Of a stretch of 64,000 nt of DNA, positions 35,726 to 44,186 are shown in pieces. Position numbers and translations under genes: made by a program. Positions within the stretch are counted from its first letter, which is position 1, and the number at the start of each line of letters is the position of its first letter. This DNA is from Rhodospirillum centenum SW (GTDB lineage Bacteria > Pseudomonadota > Alphaproteobacteria > Azospirillales > Azospirillaceae). The stretch is from contig NC_011420.2 of NCBI RefSeq assembly GCF_000016185.1, positions 3,511,001-3,575,000 of the forward strand. Reading direction: 5' to 3'. The notes below the pieces were generated by a model. The model was not told the origin of the DNA. It made no database searches and saw only the letters and a program-made list of their open reading frames with translations.

Positions 35726-37567
35726 ATGACCCGTCTTCTGGCGACCACGGCGCTTGCCGTGGTGATGGCGTCGGTGGCCGCCCCGGCCCTGGCGCAGCAG
35801 CGCAGCTACTCCTCGATCGTCGTCTTCGGCGACAGCCTCAGCGACACGGGCAACCTGCCGGCCCCCCTGCGGCCCGGCGCGCCCTATGTCGGTGGCCGCT
35901 TCTCCAACGGACCCGTCTGGGCCGAACAGCTCGGCACCCTGCGCGGCACGCCGGTGCAGAGCGTCGCCCTGGGCGGTGCCCGCTCCGGCCGGGTGCAGCC
36001 CATCGACCTCCAGTTCCAGCTCGACCAGTATCTCGCGGCGCGGCCGCAGCTCAGCGGCGATGCGCTCTACGCCGTCTGGATCGGCGGCAACGATTATCTG
36101 GCCTATGCGTCCAACCCCGTGGGCGATCCGTTCCAGGTGGTCGGCACCACGGTGGGCAACACCGTGGCCGGGGCCACCCGGCTGATCCAGGCGGGGGCGC
36201 GGAACCTGATCGTGCTGGGCCTGCCCGACCTGGGATCGACGCCCGGCGTGGCGGCGAACGGCTCCGCCGCGGCGGCGCAGGCCAGCCAGATCACCGACGT
36301 CCACAACGCCAATCTGCAACAGGCCGTGCGTTCCCTGCGCGCCGGCACCGGCGCCAGCATCACCTATGTGGACATCGGGGCGCTGATCCGCTCGGTGGTG
36401 GCCGATCCCTCGGCCTACGGGCTGTCCAACGTGACCGTGCCCTGCCTGGGCACCAGCGGCCCGACCGGCGCCTGCGCCACGGCGGACGCGGCGGCGGCGA
36501 CGCTGTTCTTCGACCCGATCCATCCGACCGTGACGGGGCACCAGGGCATCGCCCAGTACGTCAACGGCACCTTCGCCGCGCTCTACGACGCGCCGGCGGC
36601 CTATGTCGCCACCAGCCAGCTCGGCCTGCGCCTGTTCGAGCTGGCGGCCCAGGGGGTGCAGTCGCGCATGGCCGCGGCCCGCACCGGCCGCGGCGATGTC
36701 GGCCTGCTGGGCTCGGCCCGGGCGGGGGCGGACGGGCGGTACGGCCTCTATGCCTTCGGCGGCTATGTGGACGGCGAGCGCGACCGTATCCCCGGTCAGT
36801 TCGGCTATGACTACGATGCCTGGAACGTGGGCGCCGGGCTCGACTACCAGGTGGACGAGAACTTCCTGGCCGGCATCGCGCTGGGCTATGCCGACGGCTC
36901 GCTGGATCTGGAGGGCGGCGCCGGCTCGGCCGACGCCAAGTCCTACAGCGTCCAGATCTATGGCACGGCCGCCTGGGGCCCGTGGTACGCCGACGGCAGC
37001 ATGGGCTACAGCTACGAGGATTACGGCACCCTGGAGCGGTCCACCCGCTTCGCGCCCTATCCCCTGGCCGAGGCGGATACGGACGGCAGCACCTACGGCC
37101 TGTCGGGCCGGGCGGGCTACGTCATCCAGGCCGGAGGCTTCGGCATCGGGCCGGAGGTCGGGCTGCGTTACCTGAACACCGAAGTCGAGGGCTTCACCGA
37201 GGAGGATGCCGGGCCGCTCGCCCTGACCGTGGAGCGCAGCCGGGCGGAATCCCTGATCGGCTCCCTGGGCGTGCAGGCATCCGGCCGCTTCGGGGATGAC
37301 GGACTGGCCGTCGTGCCCGCCCTCGGCCTCGCCTACGAGCACGAGTTCCTGGGCGACGGCCGCAGCCTCACGGCGCGGCTGGCGAACGGGGAGGTCGGGA
37401 TGACCGAGGTCGGGGCCGGCGACCGTGGCCGGATCGTGCTGGATGCCGGCGTGACGGTGGAGACGGCGGCCGGCCTGCTGCTCTCCGTCGGCTACAGGGG
37501 CGAACCGTTCGGCGGCAGCGACCGCGAGGACCACGCCGTCGTCGGCCGGGTGCGGATCGGCTTCTGA
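35726..37567 (+). CDS. autotransporter esterase/lipase with GDSL (SGNH) passenger
   Basis: 613 aa. Signal peptide (residues 1-23, ending ALA), then a GDSL hydrolase with block I FGDSLSDTGN (about 33-42), block III GGNDY and block V DPIHPT holding the Asp-His pair. From about 330 to the end comes a type Va autotransporter beta-barrel ending VVGRVRIGF, a C-terminal Phe as required for outer-membrane insertion. This is the architecture of EstA-type esterases, which stay anchored on the cell surface and hydrolyse short or medium acyl esters. Monocistronic, with a GGAGG ribosome binding site (gtggaggaagcccaagg). Confidence 0.93.
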   Translation: MTRLLATTALAVVMASVAAPALAQQRSYSSIVVFGDSLSDTGNLPAPLRPGAPYVGGRFSNGPVWAEQLGTLRGTPVQSVALGGARSGRVQPIDLQFQLDQYLAARPQLSGDALYAVWIGGNDYLAYASNPVGDPFQVVGTTVGNTVAGATRLIQAGARNLIVLGLPDLGSTPGVAANGSAAAAQASQITDVHNANLQQAVRSLRAGTGASITYVDIGALIRSVVADPSAYGLSNVTVPCLGTSGPTGACATADAAAATLFFDPIHPTVTGHQGIAQYVNGTFAALYDAPAAYVATSQLGLRLFELAAQGVQSRMAAARTGRGDVGLLGSARAGADGRYGLYAFGGYVDGERDRIPGQFGYDYDAWNVGAGLDYQVDENFLAGIALGYADGSLDLEGGAGSADAKSYSVQIYGTAAWGPWYADGSMGYSYEDYGTLERSTRFAPYPLAEADTDGSTYGLSGRAGYVIQAGGFGIGPEVGLRYLNTEVEGFTEEDAGPLALTVERSRAESLIGSLGVQASGRFGDDGLAVVPALGLAYEHEFLGDGRSLTARLANGEVGMTEVGAGDRGRIVLDAGVTVETAAGLLLSVGYRGEPFGGSDREDHAVVGRVRIGF

Positions 37568-37601
37568 TCCGCGGGCAGTGCAGGGCGGGGCGGACCGGGC
37601 C

Positions 37602-38237
37602 TCAGCGCTCCGTCCGCTCCGCCGTCTGGGTCAGGGTGGGCTTCAGGCGCAGCACGGGTACGCCGTCATGCACCCTGTCCCCCACCTCGACCAGCACCGC
37701 GGTGACCGTGCCGTCGGTCTCCGCCGTCAGCATGGTGCGGTCCATCAGGGCGCGGGCCTGATCCAGCGCGGCATGGGCGTCGCGCAGGCGCTGCCGGGCC
37801 AGGGCCGCGTCCGCCCGGCGGGCCTCCAGCGCGTCGGCGTCGGCGCGGCCGTCGCGCAGCAACGCCGCTGTCAGGCGCACCGCACGGGCGGTACGGTCGG
37901 AGTCCGCCGCGGCTGCGGCCAGCGCATCCTCGGCGGCGCGGACCGACTGGTAATAGGCGACCGAGTCGAGTTCGAGCAGAAGCTGGCCCTTGCCCACCTG
38001 GTCGCCGACGGCCACATGCCGCCCGGCAACCGTGCCGGGAACGCGGAAGGCAACCGCCCCTTCCCCTGCGGCGAGGGGCTGCACCACGGCTGTTCCGTCG
38101 GGCCGGAGCTCGGCCCGGGCGGCGGCGGATGCCAGCAGAAGCGCGCCGGCCAGCAGAAGGCCGGCACCGGCTGCGCGCCGCGGGAGCCACGGGCAGGGCT
38201 GCGCAAAAGCGTTGGAAGCGACGGCGGGAACGGACAT
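37602..38237 (-). CDS. short periplasmic adaptor (HlyD/RND membrane-fusion type)
   Basis: 211 aa. An N-terminal signal or anchor (about 20-42), the first half of a biotinyl-lipoyl domain (VAFRVPGTVAGRHVAVGDQVGKGQLLLELDS), a helical hairpin (about 92-170) and the second lipoyl half (LTAETDGTVTAVLVEVGDRVHDGVPVLRL). The beta-barrel and membrane-proximal domains of normal adaptors (about 350-400 aa) are missing. No RND or ABC pump is next to it. It is divergent from the TetR gene and shares its operator region, so it may be a TetR target; a partner could be the MMPL transporter 1 kb beyond tetR, which is only an inference. Confidence 0.75.
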   Translation of the reverse strand: MSVPAVASNAFAQPCPWLPRRAAGAGLLLAGALLLASAAARAELRPDGTAVVQPLAAGEGAVAFRVPGTVAGRHVAVGDQVGKGQLLLELDSVAYYQSVRAAEDALAAAAADSDRTARAVRLTAALLRDGRADADALEARRADAALARQRLRDAHAALDQARALMDRTMLTAETDGTVTAVLVEVGDRVHDGVPVLRLKPTLTQTAERTER

Positions 38238-38366
38238 TCTGCCCTCCGGCTTACGCCGCCCGGTCGGACGGGCGGAGACTGCGGGATCAAGGTGCGGGTC
38301 GGAGTACGCGCGGGCAGCGCCCGTTGCCTAGGTCCGCACCGCTCTGGTACGCTGGGTACAGTAACT

Positions 38367-38409
38367 TGAACGCTGATAACTTACCGGGCGTGAAACTTAT
38401 CATCGTTCA
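38367..38409. promoter_or_regulatory. inverted-repeat operator candidate for the TetR regulator
   Basis: Arms TGAACGCTGATAA (38367-38379) and TTATCATCGTTCA (38397-38409) are reverse complements at 12 of 13 positions with a 17-bp spacer. AACTT occurs three times in or beside the site (38363, 38378 and 38395 regions). It lies in the AT-richest part of the 198-bp divergent promoter region between the adaptor and tetR genes, 27 bp before the tetR start: the place expected for autoregulation. Confidence 0.65.
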
Positions 38410-38435
38410 TATGAGCGTCAAGGGGGAAGCGACAG

Positions 38436-39206
38436 GTGGTCGCAAGAGCGCGTGTGAAGCACGAGGACGGGCCGGGCGGCATCGCTGAAACCGTCGCTGA
38501 AACCGTTGTGGGAACCGTGGCGGACCCGGCCGGAGCCGGTCCCGGCGACACGTCCGGGGCTGCCGCCGGAAGCCGCCCCTACCGCAAGCGCAAGGGCGAA
38601 GGCCATGTCCGGCGGGACGAGATTCTGACCGCGGCCCAGCGCATCTTCATCGAGGACGGTTTCGAGCAGGCGACGATCCGCAAGATCGCCGCGCGGGCCG
38701 GCATCTCACCGACCGCTCTCTACCTCTATTTTCCGGACAAGCAGACGATCCTGGAAGAGCTGTGCGAGCACGCCTTCGCCAAGCTGGTGCAGCGGATGGA
38801 TGCCATCCTGGCCGGGGGCGGCGGCGCCCTGGACAAGGTGCGCCGGATCATGCGCGCCTACATCGACTTCGGCCTTGAGCATCCCGACGAGTACCGCCTG
38901 ACCTTCATGGTCAAGGCGCTGGGCCGGATGTCGGTTGACCATCGTGATCCCGGCGCCCGCCAGCCCGGCCAGCCGGGCTACAGCGGGCCGCAGGCCTATG
39001 CCCGGCTGCGCGACGCCATGGCCGACCTGATCGCGGAGACCGGGGCGGACGGCCAGGATGTCGATCTGGCGACCGAGGTCATCTGGATGAGCGGGCACGG
39101 CCTCGTCTCGCTCATGATCGGCAACTCCCCCCGCTTCCGGACGCACAAGGAGGAACTGGTGGAGGCCCTGATCCGGACCCAGCTCTACGGCATCCTGCGG
39201 CGCTGA
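38436..39206 (+). CDS. TetR/AcrR-family transcriptional regulator
   Basis: 256 aa. GTG start at 38436 behind AGGGGGAAG. An unusual N-terminal tail of about 55 residues, Thr/Glu/Val/Ala-rich with repeats (AETVAETVVGTV), precedes the HTH: RRDEILTAAQRIFIEDGFEQATIRKIAARAGISPTALYLYFPDKQTILEELCEHAF. The C-terminal ligand domain (about 115-256) is of the fatty-acid/multidrug type with FGLEHPDEYRLTFM. It probably represses its own promoter and the divergent adaptor; convergent orientation to the DUF1302/DUF1329/MMPL genes makes control of those uncertain. Confidence 0.92.
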   Translation: MVARARVKHEDGPGGIAETVAETVVGTVADPAGAGPGDTSGAAAGSRPYRKRKGEGHVRRDEILTAAQRIFIEDGFEQATIRKIAARAGISPTALYLYFPDKQTILEELCEHAFAKLVQRMDAILAGGGGALDKVRRIMRAYIDFGLEHPDEYRLTFMVKALGRMSVDHRDPGARQPGQPGYSGPQAYARLRDAMADLIAETGADGQDVDLATEVIWMSGHGLVSLMIGNSPRFRTHKEELVEALIRTQLYGILRR

Positions 39207-39240
39207 CGCTTCGCGCGCGACGGGAACCCCGGAAATGCCG

Positions 39241-39272
39241 ACGGCCGCGGAGGGCATCCCCTCCGCGGCCGT
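39241..39272. terminator. bidirectional terminator hairpin between tetR and the MMPL gene
   Basis: A perfect 14-bp stem (39241-39254 with 39259-39272) and a CATC loop sit between two convergent genes, 35 bp from each stop. The T content after the hairpin is modest on both strands (TCTGCATCC on plus, CGGCATTTCC on minus). Confidence 0.7.
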
Positions 39273-39308
39273 TCTGCATCCGGGTGGATGGCCCGGGCGC
39301 GCGGTGCG

Positions 39309-41675
39309 TCAATGCTGGGCGAAGGTCCGCCTGGAGGCGCGCTCCACCTCCTTCTCGAACAGTCGCGGGAAGCGGCTGTAGAGCAGCGAGGCCACGGCCG
39401 GCAGCAGGATCACCGCCCCCACCATGTTGGCCAGGAAGATGAAGGTCAGCAGCACGCCCATGTCCGCCTGGAACTTCAGGTCGGAGAAGGCCCAGGTGGC
39501 GGTGCCCACGGCCAGGGTGATGCCGGTGAACAGCACCGAGCTGCCGGTCTCCTGCAGGGTGCGGAAATAGGCCTCCGCGAAGGTCAGCCCGTGCTTCAGG
39601 TACGCCTGGAGCCGGTTGAAGATGTAGAGCCCGTAATCCACGCCGATGCCCACCCCCAGCGCCGCCGCCGGCAGGGTGGAGATCTTCAGCCCGATCCCCA
39701 GCACCGTCATCAGCGCGTTGCACAGGATCGACACGACGATCAGCGGCAGCACCGTCGCCAGTGAGCCGACCAGCGAGCGGAAGGTGATCAGGCAGAAGAG
39801 CACCACCGTGGCGTAGACCAGCCCCAGCATGGGCTTTTCCGCCTCGCGCACGGCCTCGTTGGTGGCGGCCATGACGCCGACATTGCCCGTCGCCAGCCGG
39901 AACCGCACCTCGTCCGACGGGTTCGCCTTCACATAGCCTTCCACCGCCTGGACGATGCGGTCGATCGTTTCCGCCCGGTGATCCACGGTGTAGATCACGA
40001 CCGGCATGACCGAGCAGTCGGCATTCAGCAGTCCGGTCGATGTCTCGATCGGGGTGACGGTCCGTACCAGGACCTGGCTGTTCCGCGGCAGCACCTGCCA
40101 GTTCAGGTTTCCCTCGTTCCAGCCGGTGTTGACCCCCTTCATCACCGTGGACAGGGAGAAGGCGGACTGCACCCCCGGCACATTGCTCATGTGCCAGGTG
40201 AAATCGTCGATCTGGCGGATCACGCCATAATCGATGCAGCCGTTCGCCGGCGCCTCCGCGATCACCTGGATCACGTCGGTGCCGATGCTGAAGCGGTCCA
40301 CGATCAGGGCGGCGTCCCGGTTGTAGCGGGAGTCCGGCCACAGTTCCGGCACGCCCGCCTCGGTATCGCCGATGGTCATGTCCTTCTGGATGTAGAAGGA
40401 CCCGCCCAGAACCAGCAGTGCTGCCAGCACCATGGGCACCGCCCCCTTGGGCGTCGCCAGCACGGCGATGCGCCGCCAGAGCGGGTCGAAACGGTCTACC
40501 TGCCCGGCGACGCGGGCGCGATAACGCTCGTCCAGCGGCAGGTAGCTCAGCAGCACCGGCAGGATGAACAGATGGGTCAGGATGATGATGACCATGCCCA
40601 CCGAGGCGGAAACGGCCAGTTCCTGGATCATCCGGATCTGGATGATGGCGATGGTCAGGAAGCCCAGCGCATCCGTCACCAGCGCCGAGGAACCGGGGAT
40701 CAGCAGGCGTTCGAAGCTGATGCGGGCTGCCGTATAGGCATCGGCACCGCGGCCCATCTCCTGGCTGATGGTGCCGATGTTCTGGACGCCGTGGCTGACG
40801 GCGATGGCGAAGACCAGGAACGGCACCAGGATGGACAGCGGGTCGATGCCGAACCCCAGCAGCACCAGCATGCCGAACTGCCAGACCACCGTGGTCAGCG
40901 ACACCAGCAGCATCACCGCCATCATCATGAAGGAGCGGCCGTAGCCGTAGACCAGCAGGGCCGTGATGACGAAGGCGATGACGAAGAAGGTGACGACGCT
41001 GGAGGCGCCGTCGGCGATGTCGCCGATCGACTTGGCGAAGCCGATGATGTGGATGTCGATCTTCCCGTCGGCATGGCGGGCGCGGATGGCCTCCAGCTTG
41101 TCGGCCACGGCCTGGTAGTCCAGCTTCTCGCCGGTGCGCGGATCCCGCTCGATCAGTTGCGCGCTGACCAGGGCGGCATCGAACTTCTCCCCCACCAGCC
41201 GGCCGACCGTGCCCGACTTCAGCACGTTCTCCCGCACGACGGGCATCCACTCCTCGGTCGGCTGGAACTCCGCCGGGATGACGTTGCCGCCGGAGAAGCC
41301 CTCCGCCGTGATCTCCACGAAACGCACGTTCGGCGTGAACAGACTGGTCACGCTGGCGCGGTCCACGCCGGGGATGAAGAACACCTCGTCGGTGACCTTC
41401 TTCAGCCGCGCCATGAAGTCGGGAGTGTAGATGTCGCCCTCGTCCACCGACAGGGCGACGACGATCCGGTTCGCGCCGCCGAACTCCTGCTGGTAGGTGA
41501 GGAACGTGTCCATGTAGGGGTGGTCGATCGGCAGCATCTTCTCGAAGCCGGCATCGACCCGCAGCTTGGCGGCATTCCAGCCCATGAAGAGGGTGGCCAG
41601 CGCGAACAGGACCAGGAGCAGCGCCCGGTTCCGGAACACGAGCCCTTCGAGGTTCTGGAGGAACGGTGTGGACAT
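39309..41675 (-). CDS. MMPL/RND-family transporter
   Basis: 788 aa. Duplicated RND layout: an N-terminal helix (about 17-35), a first periplasmic domain (about 36-225), five to six helices, then a helix (about 405), a second periplasmic domain (about 425-615) and six helices to the end. Sequences such as FVIAFVITALLVYGYGRSFMMMAVML and LPAAALGVGIGVDYGLYIFNRLQAYLKHG (with the conserved GVGVDYG-type motif) are typical of MMPL/HpnN-like lipid exporters rather than drug-efflux AcrB, and the protein is shorter than AcrB. It is the last gene of a set with DUF1302, DUF1329 and YCF48 proteins. I infer movement of a hydrophobic molecule across the envelope, driven by proton gradient. Confidence 0.88.
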   Translation of the reverse strand: MSTPFLQNLEGLVFRNRALLLVLFALATLFMGWNAAKLRVDAGFEKMLPIDHPYMDTFLTYQQEFGGANRIVVALSVDEGDIYTPDFMARLKKVTDEVFFIPGVDRASVTSLFTPNVRFVEITAEGFSGGNVIPAEFQPTEEWMPVVRENVLKSGTVGRLVGEKFDAALVSAQLIERDPRTGEKLDYQAVADKLEAIRARHADGKIDIHIIGFAKSIGDIADGASSVVTFFVIAFVITALLVYGYGRSFMMMAVMLLVSLTTVVWQFGMLVLLGFGIDPLSILVPFLVFAIAVSHGVQNIGTISQEMGRGADAYTAARISFERLLIPGSSALVTDALGFLTIAIIQIRMIQELAVSASVGMVIIILTHLFILPVLLSYLPLDERYRARVAGQVDRFDPLWRRIAVLATPKGAVPMVLAALLVLGGSFYIQKDMTIGDTEAGVPELWPDSRYNRDAALIVDRFSIGTDVIQVIAEAPANGCIDYGVIRQIDDFTWHMSNVPGVQSAFSLSTVMKGVNTGWNEGNLNWQVLPRNSQVLVRTVTPIETSTGLLNADCSVMPVVIYTVDHRAETIDRIVQAVEGYVKANPSDEVRFRLATGNVGVMAATNEAVREAEKPMLGLVYATVVLFCLITFRSLVGSLATVLPLIVVSILCNALMTVLGIGLKISTLPAAALGVGIGVDYGLYIFNRLQAYLKHGLTFAEAYFRTLQETGSSVLFTGITLAVGTATWAFSDLKFQADMGVLLTFIFLANMVGAVILLPAVASLLYSRFPRLFEKEVERASRRTFAQH

Positions 41676-41729
41676 GGTGAGGCGTCTTTCCGGGAACCGG
41701 GCGTCAGGGGGGCGGCAGGCGGCGCAGCA

Positions 41730-42731
41730 TCAGTGGATCGCCGCGGGCGGGCCGGTCATCAGCACGCCGTCCTGGCCGAACAGGATCAGACTGCCGTCCG
41801 GCGCCTCGATGGCCTCGGCCAGGGCGATGCGGTCGGGCCGCTGCTCCAGCGTGAAGCTGCGGCCCTGGTCGGTGCTGGTCAGCACGATGCCCTGCATCCC
41901 CACCAGCACCACGCGCCCGTCCGACAGCCGGGTGCCACCCAGCAGCCCCGCGGTGGAGCGGTTCTCCACCGCGGTCCAGGTCGCGCCGGCATCCGTGCTG
42001 CGGTAGATGTTGCCCTGCAGGCCGAAGACGAGCACCGTCTCCGGCCCCACCGCCAGCGCACCGAAGTAGGACCCCTCATAGGGTGTCTGCATGGCCTCCC
42101 AGGTCCGGCCGCGGTCCCGGCTGACATGGGCCATGCCGAACTCTCCCGCGATCAGCCGCAGGTCGGGCGTGGGGGCGATGATGGCGTTCAGGTGGTAGTC
42201 ATCCTCCTCGATCCGGCGCCGGGTCCAGGTCCGGCCGCCGTCGTCGGTCTCCAGGAACAGGCCGTAGGCGCCCACGGCCATGCCATGCTGCGGGTCGTCG
42301 AACAGCACGTCCATCAGCGGCAGTTCCCAGTCCGGCGCCGCGTGCTGGAGTGTCCAGCTTTCGCCGCCGTCGCCGGTGTGCAGGATCACGCTGTCGTGCC
42401 CGACGGCCCAGCCGTTGCGGGCATCCACGAAGAAGACGCCGGTCAGGGCGGAATCGACCGGAACCGGCATCTGCCGCCAGGTCCGGCCGTTGTCGTCGGA
42501 CAGCAGGATGTGCCCGCGCTGGCCGACGGCGACCAGACGGTCGCCGGCACGCGCGGCGTCCAGCAGCAGCGAGCGGACGGCAAGGGGCGCCAGCGCCGCC
42601 GGCTTGAGGCTGTCGGCCTGAACCGGCGGCGGGGCGGCGGCAGCGGGCCCCTGCTGGGCCAGGGAGGGCATGGCGATGCCCAGGGCGAAGGCTGCGGCGG
42701 CCAGAGCCGCCGGGGCGCGGAATGGGGTCAT
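41730..42731 (-). CDS. YCF48/Asp-box beta-propeller protein (exported)
   Basis: 333 aa. Signal peptide to about residue 26 (SLAQ), then six Asp-box-like repeats: DDNGRTW, GDGGESW, DDGGRTW, DRGRTW, TDAGATW and TDQGRSF, each followed by a beta-blade with WAVGHDS/MAVGAYG-type turns. This is the fold of the photosystem II assembly factor YCF48/HCF136 family; in non-photosynthetic gene sets such proteins accompany DUF1302/DUF1329/RND genes. Likely periplasmic scaffold or assembly factor for the transporter. Starts about 70 bp after the DUF1329 stop, beyond a terminator hairpin. Confidence 0.85.
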   Translation of the reverse strand: MTPFRAPAALAAAAFALGIAMPSLAQQGPAAAAPPPVQADSLKPAALAPLAVRSLLLDAARAGDRLVAVGQRGHILLSDDNGRTWRQMPVPVDSALTGVFFVDARNGWAVGHDSVILHTGDGGESWTLQHAAPDWELPLMDVLFDDPQHGMAVGAYGLFLETDDGGRTWTRRRIEEDDYHLNAIIAPTPDLRLIAGEFGMAHVSRDRGRTWEAMQTPYEGSYFGALAVGPETVLVFGLQGNIYRSTDAGATWTAVENRSTAGLLGGTRLSDGRVVLVGMQGIVLTSTDQGRSFTLEQRPDRIALAEAIEAPDGSLILFGQDGVLMTGPPAAIH

Positions 42732-42755
42732 GGCACCCTGTTCTTCCTACGAAGG

Positions 42756-42785
42756 AAAAGGGCCGGCCGGTTTCCCGGCCGGCCC
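42756..42785 (-). terminator. Rho-independent terminator inside the DUF1302-MMPL set
   Basis: A perfect 11-bp stem (42760-42770 with 42775-42785) with a four-base loop is followed on the minus strand by TTTTCC (42759-42754). It lies 15 bp after the DUF1329 stop and 25 bp before the YCF48 start, so it should reduce transcription of the YCF48 and MMPL genes relative to DUF1302 and DUF1329. Confidence 0.75.
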
Positions 42786-42799
42786 GTCGGCTGCGTGGG

Positions 42800-44140
42800 T
42801 CAGCGCACCCCCGCCCGCCTCAGGGAGTCCGGGGCGAAGTCCGCCGCCGTGTAGTCCTGGTCGAAGCGGTAGGGCGGCTCCTGGTTGTCGAAGCCGTTGC
42901 AGGTGTAGCGCCCCGACGGCAGGTCGTAGGTGCATTCCAGCGTCGTATTGTAGCCCGGCAGATCATAGTAGTTGATGCCGTGGCTTTCGCTCACACGCCA
43001 GATCTGGTCGCGGACGTCATAATTGTCGGCCGCCAGGATGACCCAGCTGTCCTCGTCGATGTAGAAGCGACGCTTGGCGTAGACATGGCTGGTGCCAGGG
43101 CGCACCGTGCCGTCCACGACCCAGACCCGGTGCAGTTCGTAGCGGGTCAGATCCTGGTTGATATGGCGCGGCTTGATGATCTGGTCATAGCTGAGATCGC
43201 CGCTGTGCAGCTTGTAGGAGTTGTACGGCACGTACATCTCCTTCCGGCCGACGAGCGTCCATTCATAACGGTCGGGCGACCCGTTGAAGACGTCGAGCTG
43301 GTCGTTGGTGCGCAGCCCGTCCGACGCCGTGCCGGGGTTGTCGTAGGCGACGTTCGGGGCGCGGCGGACACGGCGCTGGCCCGGATTGTAGGTCCAGGCC
43401 GAGCGCGGTTCTTCCACCTGGTTGATGGTGTCGTGGACCAGCAGGATCTCGCCTGCCAGCCGGGCCGGCGCCACCACTTCCTGAAGGAAGAACAGGGCCA
43501 GGTTGCCGTCCGCCCCCTCCGGACGGGAGTACAGGTACTTCACCTTCTCCGTCAGGGTGATCATGGTATAGGCGCCGTTGGCCTGCGGATTCGCCTGGCC
43601 GTACTGGCGGAACACGTTCAGGCCGCGCCAGCGCAGCAGGTGATTCCAGACCGCTTCAACGCCTTCCTTGGGGATCGGGAAGGGAATGCCGGTCTTCGCC
43701 TCCAGCACGCCGTTGCCACCGGGGGCCAGCTTCGCCGTCCCGGCATTCTTCACGGTGGCGTCATAGATGAACTGCGGCGCCGAGGCGCTGCGGCGCGTCG
43801 GGTAGACCGGCAGCCTGTAGGTATCCGGATAGGTCTTGAGCAGGGCCTTCAGGCCGTCGGGCAGCTTGTCCGCATACTTGTCCATGTTCTCCGAGGTGAT
43901 GGTGAACAGGGGCTTGTCGTCCGCGAACGGGTCGATGTGCTGCTTGCCGGGGGTGTAGCCCGGGGGCGGGGCGGTGATGCCGCCCGTCCATTCCGGGATG
44001 CTGCCGTCGGCATTGCCGGCCTTGATCGCCCCCATGGGGGTGAGCGTCTTGCCGAGGTCCGATGCGGTCTGCGCCTGTGCCGGCAGGGCCAGGGTGATGG
44101 CCAGCGCACCGCCGAGCAGCGCGGCCTTAACGCGATTCAT
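42800..44140 (-). CDS. DUF1329 domain-containing exported protein
   Basis: 446 aa. Signal peptide ending AQAQ (about residue 24), then the DUF1329 pattern: LTPMGAIKAGNADGSIPEWTGGI, GYTPGKQHIDPFADDKPLFTITSENMDKYADKL, PGQRRVRRAPNVAYDNPGTASDGLRTNDQLDVFNGSPDRYEW and RRFYIDEDSWVILAADNYD. The C-terminal part has an antiparallel beta character like LolA/LolB-type lipoprotein carriers, which suggests lipid or hydrophobic ligand binding in the periplasm (inference). Excellent ribosome binding site (aaggaggagacttc). It follows DUF1302 by 46 bp. Confidence 0.88.
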   Translation of the reverse strand: MNRVKAALLGGALAITLALPAQAQTASDLGKTLTPMGAIKAGNADGSIPEWTGGITAPPPGYTPGKQHIDPFADDKPLFTITSENMDKYADKLPDGLKALLKTYPDTYRLPVYPTRRSASAPQFIYDATVKNAGTAKLAPGGNGVLEAKTGIPFPIPKEGVEAVWNHLLRWRGLNVFRQYGQANPQANGAYTMITLTEKVKYLYSRPEGADGNLALFFLQEVVAPARLAGEILLVHDTINQVEEPRSAWTYNPGQRRVRRAPNVAYDNPGTASDGLRTNDQLDVFNGSPDRYEWTLVGRKEMYVPYNSYKLHSGDLSYDQIIKPRHINQDLTRYELHRVWVVDGTVRPGTSHVYAKRRFYIDEDSWVILAADNYDVRDQIWRVSESHGINYYDLPGYNTTLECTYDLPSGRYTCNGFDNQEPPYRFDQDYTAADFAPDSLRRAGVR

Positions 44141-44186
44141 GAAGTCTCCTCCTTTTTATTCGGTCCTTCCTGGCTCTTTCCGGCCG

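Noticed and set aside
41730-42731. YCF48-like gene as evidence of photosynthesis
   Set aside because: The family is widespread in non-phototrophs as part of DUF1302/DUF1329/RND sets; no photosynthesis genes are seen in the window.
39978-42854. A 958-codon plus-strand open frame across the MMPL and YCF48 genes
   Set aside because: Runs through two real genes and their gap, has His/Asp/Gln-rich noise, no motifs and no ribosome binding site.
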